Part shown: positions 6,696 to 11,644 of the stretch, in pieces
How the letters are laid out: every line of letters begins with the position of its first letter
Numbering within the stretch: position 1 is the first letter of the stretch
NCBI GenBank assembly: GCA_045561735.1
Contig: JBJKXC010000011.1
Coordinates: 1 to 11,644, forward strand
From: UBA3537 sp045561735
GTDB taxonomy: Bacteria > Bacteroidota > Bacteroidia > Flavobacteriales > Flavobacteriaceae
Length of the DNA stretch: 11,644 nt
Direction: 5' to 3'
Made by a program: the position numbers and the translations under genes
Notes under the pieces: generated by a model
The model's input: the letters and a program-made list of their open reading frames with translations, nothing else
The model's database searches: none
What the model was told of the DNA's origin: nothing

Positions 6696-7400
6696 ATGAC
6701 ATCCAAAGACACCCTTTTAGCGCGGCGCCTCTATTTAATTTTAGGGCTTTTATTTATCACTTCTTTAGTGGTTTCAAATCTAATTTTCAAAAAATTCTTT
6801 TACTATCACCCATTTGAAGGCGATTTTTTTGGGGTAAAACTGTTTGAGATATCGGTTGGTATTCTACCCTATCCCATTACGTTTTTAATCACCGACTTGA
6901 TCAGTGAAATTTACGGCAAGAAAAAAGCCAATGAGGTAGTGGTGGGCGGTATTATCGCTTCATTTTTTGCTATGGGCATTATATACGTCGCCAATGCAGC
7001 ACCAGCCACAGAGTGGTCTCCCGTCTCAGATGCGATGTTTTCAGTTGTTTTTGGCAGTACTGCCATTGCTGTTTTAGCCAGTATGTTGGCCTATTTGTTT
7101 GCACAATTTATTGACATTCAAATTTACCACTATTGGAAGCGTCTAACGCAAGGAAAGCACCTTTGGCTGCGGAACAACTGCTCAACTTTCTTATCACAGT
7201 TTGTGGATACGGCAACAGTTTTGTTGCTTTTATGTGCCTTTGGTGAAATTGAATGGAGTTTGTTTGGGGGATTGTTGCTGGCAGGCTTTCTGTTTAAAGT
7301 ATTGATTGCCGCCCTAGATACGCCCTTTTTATATTTGGGTGTTTTCTTCTTCAGAAAGCGTTTCAATCTAAAAATTAATCAAGAAATTGAATTGGATTAA
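6696..7400 (+). CDS. Queuosine precursor transporter, YhhQ/VUT family
   Basis: 234 residues, about six membrane-spanning segments (roughly 11-31, 45-66, 81-101, 114-140, 164-183 and 188-219). Family motifs are visible: DLISEIYGKKKANE (67-80), QFIDIQIYHYWK (137-148), LRNNCSTFLSQFVDT (158-172) and ALDTPFLYLG (206-215). In E. coli, YhhQ imports the queuosine precursors preQ0 and preQ1 for modification of tRNAs with GUN anticodons. By homology this protein is an inner-membrane importer of such 7-deazaguanines, but the exact substrate is inferred. The ATG at 6696 leaves a 69-base gap to the divergent folK-dNK fusion, where I see no preQ1 riboswitch. Its TAA shares the bases TTAA with the stop of the convergent DUF2797 gene. 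Confidence 0.9.
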   Translation: MTSKDTLLARRLYLILGLLFITSLVVSNLIFKKFFYYHPFEGDFFGVKLFEISVGILPYPITFLITDLISEIYGKKKANEVVVGGIIASFFAMGIIYVANAAPATEWSPVSDAMFSVVFGSTAIAVLASMLAYLFAQFIDIQIYHYWKRLTQGKHLWLRNNCSTFLSQFVDTATVLLLLCAFGEIEWSLFGGLLLAGFLFKVLIAALDTPFLYLGVFFFRKRFNLKINQEIELD

Positions 7401-8194
7401 TGTACAATATCTAACCCCATCACAAGGCCCTCGTTACTTCGCACATTGAAAACATTTTCATCTTCAAAAATAAGATACTGTCCTTTGATCCCGACAAGGA
7501 CTCCCTCAAATTCAAGGGTTTTTTGAAGGTTGAGGCTCTTTGGTTTTTCAGGATACTTTTTAACAGGAAATTCTAAATTTAAAGGGGTGTTATTGGTCAA
7601 AATATAAGGCTTGACTTCTTCTGGTAAATAAGGAATTAATCGGTCACGCCAAAGGGATAAGTTTTCTTCAGGGGCAGTTCCTTTTAACATTTCACGCCAA
7701 TTAGTTTTATCACTAACCACTTTCTTTAAGGACACTTCAGCAATACCCGCCAGATAACGGTTGGGAACTTCTAAAATTTCTAGAGCCGCTTGTGCACCCT
7801 GATCCATCCATCTTGTAGGGACTTGTGTTTTACGAGTTACCCCTACTTTTACATTGCTTGAATTGGCCAAATAGACAATGTGAGGCTGTAGTTGTACCTT
7901 TTCTTCAAATTCTAAATCGCGTTCAGCAATGCCCAAATGGGCTTTGCTTTTTTCTGGATGCATGATCCAGTCTGCGGTTTGCGGTAATTCAAAAAAACAA
8001 GATTTACAAAAACCTTGGCGGAATGTAATAGCATCACTGCCACAGTTCAAGCACTGGTGTCCAAAAAATTTCAATTTGAGCTTTTTGTGAAGCAGTTGAT
8101 TCGGCTGAACAAGCGCATTACCAAGCGTCAAATAATAATTTATAGGCACGCTGAGCTCCGTTTGCATTTTTGTAAGGACTCCTTGGTAAAGCAT
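7397..8194 (-). CDS. DUF2797 zinc-ribbon protein of unknown function
   Basis: 265 residues, soluble, no signal peptide. It resembles the DUF2797 family common in Bacteroidetes and Actinobacteria, whose role is unknown. Near the N-terminus four cysteines, C48-x2-C51 and C63-x2-C66, make a zinc ribbon. The central part runs IVYLANSSNVKVGVTRK (106-122), TRWMDQGA (127-134) and AGIAEVSLKK (149-158). This order of Tyr108, KVG, Arg128 and Glu153 recalls the T5orf172/GIY-YIG nuclease core; this is my inference, not an established assignment. The ATG at 8194 is preferred over one at 8167 because the family N-terminus (YxGxLxKMQTEL) begins there. It is divergent from the GH3 gene (45-base gap) and converges with yhhQ, overlapping by 4 bases. 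A nucleic acid role is plausible, untested. Confidence 0.85.
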   Translation of the reverse strand: MLYQGVLTKMQTELSVPINYYLTLGNALVQPNQLLHKKLKLKFFGHQCLNCGSDAITFRQGFCKSCFFELPQTADWIMHPEKSKAHLGIAERDLEFEEKVQLQPHIVYLANSSNVKVGVTRKTQVPTRWMDQGAQAALEILEVPNRYLAGIAEVSLKKVVSDKTNWREMLKGTAPEENLSLWRDRLIPYLPEEVKPYILTNNTPLNLEFPVKKYPEKPKSLNLQKTLEFEGVLVGIKGQYLIFEDENVFNVRSNEGLVMGLDIVH

Positions 8195-8215
8195 AGAGAA
8201 ATTTTATTACTTTTA
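8183..8215 (+). promoter_or_regulatory. Weak candidate promoter of the GH3-family gene
   Basis: TTG (8183-8185) and TACTTTTA (8208-8215, one mismatch to TAnnTTTG) are 22 bases apart. The start would be near 8222, shortly before the ATG at 8240. The elements overlap the first codons of the divergent DUF2797 gene, so the two genes may share a compact control region. The -7 is imperfect. Confidence 0.3.
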
Positions 8216-8239
8216 AGCTCCTAAATATAGTTATTTTTT

Positions 8240-9751
8240 ATGCAAATTCCATTGGTTAATTCTGTTGCTAGCTGGTTTTTAAAGAAGCGTTTTCATCAAA
8301 TTGATTTGTTTCTAAAATACCCCTATGATGTTCAAAACGAGCTTCTTGTAAACCTTTTGGAAGGTGCTAAAAACACTGAATTAGGGCTTAAATACGATTT
8401 TAAATCTATTGAATCCTATCGAGAATTTGCAAATCGTGTGCCTGTTTCAACCTACGAGATGTATGAGGAGTTGATAGACCGCTCATTAAAAGGGGAACAA
8501 AATATTTTTTGGCCAAAGCCCATAAAATGGTTCGCAAAGTCCAGCGGCACTACCAATTCCAAAAGTAAATTTATTCCAGTTAGCGGCGCCTCTTTAGAGA
8601 ATTGCCATTATGCTGCTGGAAAGGACTTGCTCTGTATGTATTTAAATAACAATCCGGAATCCGAATTGTTCAATGGTAAAAACTTGCGTTTAGGGGGGAG
8701 TAAAGAATTGTATGAAGAAAATGGTGCTGTTTTTGGAGATCTTTCTGCTATTTTGATTGATAATATGCCGTTTTGGGCAGAATTTAGCAGCACCCCAAGT
8801 AATAAAATTTCATTGATGAGCAATTGGGAAGCTAAAATGCGTGCAATTGTTGAAGAAACAAGGAATGAAAATGTGACGAGTTTGGCTGGGGTACCATCTT
8901 GGATGCTGGTCTTGCTAAATACTGTTTTAGAAACAACCGGGCTTTCCAATGTTTTGGATCTTTGGCCCAACTTGGAAGTTTATTTTCATGGCGGGGTGAG
9001 CTTTATGCCCTACGAACGTGAGTACAAAAAAATAATTCCTTCAACATCGTTTAAGTATTATGAAACTTACAATGCATCTGAAGGGTTTTTTGCCATTCAA
9101 GACCGGAATCATTCCGATGAATTGATGTTGATGTTGGATTATGGGATTTTTTATGAGTTCATTCCAATGGAAACTTATGGCAATAAAAATCAAAAAGTGA
9201 TTCCTTTATGTGAAGTTCAAAAAGGGAAAAATTATGCAATGATTATTACCACAAATGCAGGGCTTTGGCGCTATCAAATTGGGGATACCGTTCGGTTTAC
9301 GTGCATCGATCCCTACCGGATTGTGGTGACTGGACGCACCAAACATTTTATCAATGTTTTTGGTGAAGAACTCATCATCGAAAATACCGACAAAGCTTTG
9401 AAAATAGTTGCTAAAAAAATTGGTTATGAAATTCGAGATTACACCGTTGCGCCTATTTTTATGGAAGGCAAAGAAAAGGGGGCGCATGAATGGTTGATTG
9501 AATTTAAAAAACCTCCTAAAGATCTGCGTTATTTTACAGAATTATTGGACAATGCCTTGAAAGCCTTAAACTCTGACTACGAGGCAAAACGCTATAATAA
9601 TACTACTTTAAACATTCCAAAAGTGAGAGTCGCAAGACAAAGGCTTTTTCGCGACTGGTTAAAAGCAAAAAATCAATTGGGTGGGCAACACAAGGTGCCA
9701 CGTCTTTCCAATTCTCGTTTGTTTTTAGAAGCTTTATTGAGTCTGTCTTAA
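8240..9751 (+). CDS. GH3-family acyl-adenylating (amide synthetase-like) protein
   Basis: 503 residues, full length for bacterial members of the GH3 (auxin-responsive promoter) family, part of the ANL adenylating superfamily. Plant GH3 enzymes activate a carboxylic acid with ATP and join it to an amino acid; the bacterial substrate is unknown. ATP-binding motifs are present: A3-like SSGTTNSKSKFIPV (101-114), YETYNASEGFF (274-284), RYQIGDTVRFT (344-354) with Asp349, and GRTKHFINVFGEEL (365-378). Near the C-terminus GGQHKVPRLS (481-490) carries Lys485, a plausible partner of the catalytic lysine in this superfamily. No signal peptide or membrane segment, so cytoplasmic. The ATG at 8240 gives the family N-terminus (NSVASWFLKKR). 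It diverges from the DUF2797 gene and converges on clpX with 66 bases between their stops. All motifs are intact. Confidence 0.92.
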   Translation: MQIPLVNSVASWFLKKRFHQIDLFLKYPYDVQNELLVNLLEGAKNTELGLKYDFKSIESYREFANRVPVSTYEMYEELIDRSLKGEQNIFWPKPIKWFAKSSGTTNSKSKFIPVSGASLENCHYAAGKDLLCMYLNNNPESELFNGKNLRLGGSKELYEENGAVFGDLSAILIDNMPFWAEFSSTPSNKISLMSNWEAKMRAIVEETRNENVTSLAGVPSWMLVLLNTVLETTGLSNVLDLWPNLEVYFHGGVSFMPYEREYKKIIPSTSFKYYETYNASEGFFAIQDRNHSDELMLMLDYGIFYEFIPMETYGNKNQKVIPLCEVQKGKNYAMIITTNAGLWRYQIGDTVRFTCIDPYRIVVTGRTKHFINVFGEELIIENTDKALKIVAKKIGYEIRDYTVAPIFMEGKEKGAHEWLIEFKKPPKDLRYFTELLDNALKALNSDYEAKRYNNTTLNIPKVRVARQRLFRDWLKAKNQLGGQHKVPRLSNSRLFLEALLSLS

Positions 9752-9817
9752 AATGACATACATGATTCATTTATTGCAGTATTTATCCTTTTACTTTTTT
9801 TTTATTAAACAAAAGAT
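9752..9817. other. Convergent spacer between the GH3 gene and clpX
   Basis: 66 bases between two facing stop codons. It holds a weak inverted repeat (AAATGA and TCATTT around a 10-base loop, just after the GH3 stop) and a run of nine T at 9795-9803 on the plus strand. The two are about 20 bases apart and do not form a classic terminator. I see no good terminator for clpX on the minus strand. Confidence 0.4.
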
Positions 9818-11047
9818 TTAGGAAACGGCTTTCAATTGCTTAAGTCTGGAACGGTTGAGCTGTTTTTTAGCATATAATTTATCAACATTGAGAGTTGTTT
9901 CACCAGTACCTGGCAGAGAAAACATTGCGTCAGTTAAAATTTCTTCACACAATGAACGCAAGCCACGAGCTCCCAATTTATATTCAACAGCTTTTACGAC
10001 TATAAAATCCAAAGCATCCTCTTCAAATGATAACTCAATTTGATCCATTTCAAACAATTTTTTGTATTGTTTTACAATGGCATTTTTGGGTTCTGTAAGA
10101 ATCGCTCTTAGCGTAGATTCGTCCATTGGATTCATGTACGTCAAGACAGGCAATCGACCGATAATTTCTGGAATAAGGCCAAAATCTTTTAAGTCTTTAG
10201 GCGTGATGTATTGCAACAAGTTTTTTGTGTCAATTGGATCGCCTTCTTGAGCCGATTTATAACCAATGGCCGCCATATTCAAGCGCTTAGAAATACGGCG
10301 TTCAATACCATCAAAGGCGCCGCCGGCAATAAATAATATGTTCTCGGTATTGACCTCAACAAACTTTTGATCTGGATGTTTTCGCCCTCCTTTGGGAGGG
10401 ACATTGACAACAGTACCCTCTAAAAGTTTAAGCAAGGCCTGTTGTACGCCCTCACCAGAAACATCTCTGGTGATTGAAGGATTGTCACTTTTACGCGCAA
10501 TTTTATCAATTTCATCAATAAATACAATACCGCGTTCTGCTTTTTCTTTATCATAGTCCGCGGCTTGTAACAAGCGCGTCAACATACTTTCTACGTCCTC
10601 ACCCACATAGCCTGCCTCGGTCATCACAGTGGCATCTACAATGGCTAAAGGCACGTTGAGCATCTTAGCAATGGTTTTAGCCATAAGCGTTTTTCCAGTC
10701 CCGGTTTCCCCGACCAATATGATGTTACTTTTTTGAATTTCAATGGCATCTTCTGATGGCGATTGCAGCAACCTTTTGTAGTGGTTGTATACTGCCACAG
10801 CCATCACCTTCTTTGTTTGGTCTTGACCAATGACGTAGTTGTCCAAAAAGCTTTTTATTTCCTTGGGCTTTTTAAGTATCAAATCAGAAGTAAGTTCTTG
10901 TCCCTGATGATTAGATTCTTCTACAACAATGCCATGTGCTTGTTCGATACAGCGGTCACATATATGAGCACCAAGGCCTGCAATTAGTAAATTTGTCTCG
11001 GCCTTTTGCTTGCCACAAAATGAACATTCCAACACTTCTTTTGTCAT
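9818..11047 (-). CDS. clpX: ATP-dependent Clp protease ATP-binding subunit ClpX
   Basis: 409 residues, normal length. ClpX is the hexameric unfoldase that recognises tagged proteins and threads them into ClpP. The N-terminal zinc-binding domain has C8-x2-C11 and C30-x2-C33. The AAA+ module has Walker A GETGTGKT (113-120), pore loop GYVG (146-149), Walker B IVFIDEID (174-181), second pore loop around GGRKH (220-224), and sensor-2 GARGLR (359-364). The ClpP-docking loop reads IGY (261-263) rather than the IGF of E. coli; the exchange keeps an aromatic side chain, so docking is probably kept. It lies 21 bases downstream of clpP on the same strand and is surely co-transcribed. No internal damage is seen. 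Confidence 0.98.
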   Translation of the reverse strand: MTKEVLECSFCGKQKAETNLLIAGLGAHICDRCIEQAHGIVVEESNHQGQELTSDLILKKPKEIKSFLDNYVIGQDQTKKVMAVAVYNHYKRLLQSPSEDAIEIQKSNIILVGETGTGKTLMAKTIAKMLNVPLAIVDATVMTEAGYVGEDVESMLTRLLQAADYDKEKAERGIVFIDEIDKIARKSDNPSITRDVSGEGVQQALLKLLEGTVVNVPPKGGRKHPDQKFVEVNTENILFIAGGAFDGIERRISKRLNMAAIGYKSAQEGDPIDTKNLLQYITPKDLKDFGLIPEIIGRLPVLTYMNPMDESTLRAILTEPKNAIVKQYKKLFEMDQIELSFEEDALDFIVVKAVEYKLGARGLRSLCEEILTDAMFSLPGTGETTLNVDKLYAKKQLNRSRLKQLKAVS

Positions 11048-11068
11048 GGAAACGTAAGTTTAAAAGGT

Positions 11069-11644
11069 CTAAAGTTTTTTGGAAAGGATTTCGTCAATCA
11101 TTCCATAGTCTAAGGCTTTATCTGCCTTCATCCAGTAATCCCGATCACTGTCGGCATAGACTTTATCATAGTCTTGCCCAGAGTGCTTAGAAATAATATT
11201 GTACAACTCTTCTTTGAGCGTTAAAATTTCTCTTGCTGTAATTTCAATATCACTGGCTTGTCCTTGTGCGCCTCCTAAAGGTTGGTGAATCATAACGCGA
11301 GAGTGTGTCAATCCACTGCGTTTGCCTTTTTCACCTGCACACAACAAAACGGCACCCATAGAAGCCGCCATTCCTGTGCAAATGGTAGCAACGTCCGGCT
11401 TTATAAGCTGCATGGTGTCATAGATTCCCAATCCAGCATAAACACCCCCCCCAGGTGAGTTGATGTATATTTGGATGTCTTTGGAAGCATCGGTGCTTTC
11501 CAAAAATAACAATTGTGCTTGAATGATATTGGCAACCTGATCATTGATCGCGGTACCCAAGAAAATAATACGGTCCATCATTAAACGAGAAAACACATCA
11601 AAAATGGCAATATTCATTTGACGTTCTTCAATAATATTTGGGGT
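11069..11644 (-). CDS. clpP: ATP-dependent Clp protease proteolytic subunit ClpP, N-terminus beyond window
   Basis: 191 codons plus stop are visible. The frame is open to the right edge, so the true start lies outside. An ATG at 11617 sits within the frame, but the codons before it (TPNIIEERQ) match the conserved N-terminal region of ClpP, so it is internal. ClpP is a serine peptidase forming two stacked seven-fold rings that degrade proteins delivered by ClpX. The catalytic triad is intact, numbered over the visible part: Ser95 in GMAASMGAV, His120 in MIHQPLGG and Asp169 in DRDYW. The oxyanion region SPGGG and the handle helix segment GGAQGQASDIEITARE are present. The leader peptide cannot be judged. 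clpX follows after 21 bases, giving the usual clpP-clpX operon; in many bacteria tig precedes it, which is not visible here. Confidence 0.97.
   Translation of the reverse strand, partial: TPNIIEERQMNIAIFDVFSRLMMDRIIFLGTAINDQVANIIQAQLLFLESTDASKDIQIYINSPGGGVYAGLGIYDTMQLIKPDVATICTGMAASMGAVLLCAGEKGKRSGLTHSRVMIHQPLGGAQGQASDIEITAREILTLKEELYNIISKHSGQDYDKVYADSDRDYWMKADKALDYGMIDEILSKKL

Noticed and set aside
8165..8167. Alternative ATG start for the DUF2797 gene
   Set aside because: It would drop the MLYQGVLTK segment that belongs to the usual N-terminus of the family.
9795..9803. Run of nine T as a terminator of the GH3 gene
   Set aside because: No stable hairpin sits directly before it; the only inverted repeat is weak and about 20 bases away.
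11069..11617. clpP starting at the ATG at 11617
   Set aside because: The frame stays open to the window edge and the preceding codons (TPNIIEERQ) match the conserved ClpP N-terminal region, so this Met is internal.
1..11644. Mobile elements, CRISPR arrays, defence or toxin-antitoxin systems
   Set aside because: No transposase, integrase, attachment-site duplication, regularly spaced repeats or matching protein families were seen; the tRNAs carry no adjacent integrase or partial tRNA copy.

Overview
The window looks like a housekeeping stretch of a chromosome from the Bacteroidetes, most likely the family Flavobacteriaceae. The evidence is AT-rich DNA, TTTG/TAnnTTTG-type promoters, no clear Shine-Dalgarno sequences, tRNAs without an encoded CCA, and protein sequences typical of that group (MutS, ClpX/ClpP, a HPPK-deoxynucleoside kinase fusion, a bacterial GH3 protein, a DUF2797 protein). 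The genus cannot be fixed from sequence alone.

Left part (1-2260). The window opens inside a secreted, repeat-built surface or adhesin-like protein on the minus strand. Its start and signal peptide are inside the window and its C-terminus lies beyond base 1. A 510-base AT-rich spacer follows, holding a good promoter for that gene. Next come a small secreted TPR protein and a self-contained tRNA unit, all on the minus strand: a strong promoter, tRNA-Gly(GCC), tRNA-Leu(UAA) and a strong intrinsic terminator.

Middle part (2272-9751). Genes are packed tightly in alternating directions: mutS (-), a TrmH/SpoU RNA methyltransferase (+, GTG start), a folK-deoxynucleoside kinase fusion (-), a YhhQ-type queuosine precursor transporter (+), a zinc-ribbon DUF2797 protein (-) and a GH3-family adenylating enzyme (+). 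Both convergent pairs in the cluster overlap at their stop codons, by 10 and 4 bases, so no room is left for a separate terminator.

Right part (9818-11644). clpX and clpP lie on the minus strand in the usual clpP-clpX order with a 21-base gap. clpP runs off the right edge and lacks its N-terminus here.

Functionally the genes cover mismatch repair, RNA modification, folate and nucleotide metabolism, queuosine salvage and protein quality control. There is no sign of a phage, insertion sequence, CRISPR array, toxin-antitoxin pair or dedicated defence island, and I do not see a clearly new multi-gene system. The points most worth checking are a possible GIY-YIG-like core in the DUF2797 protein, the altered DRS motif in the fused kinase, the shared-stop overlaps, and the edge-truncated surface protein.
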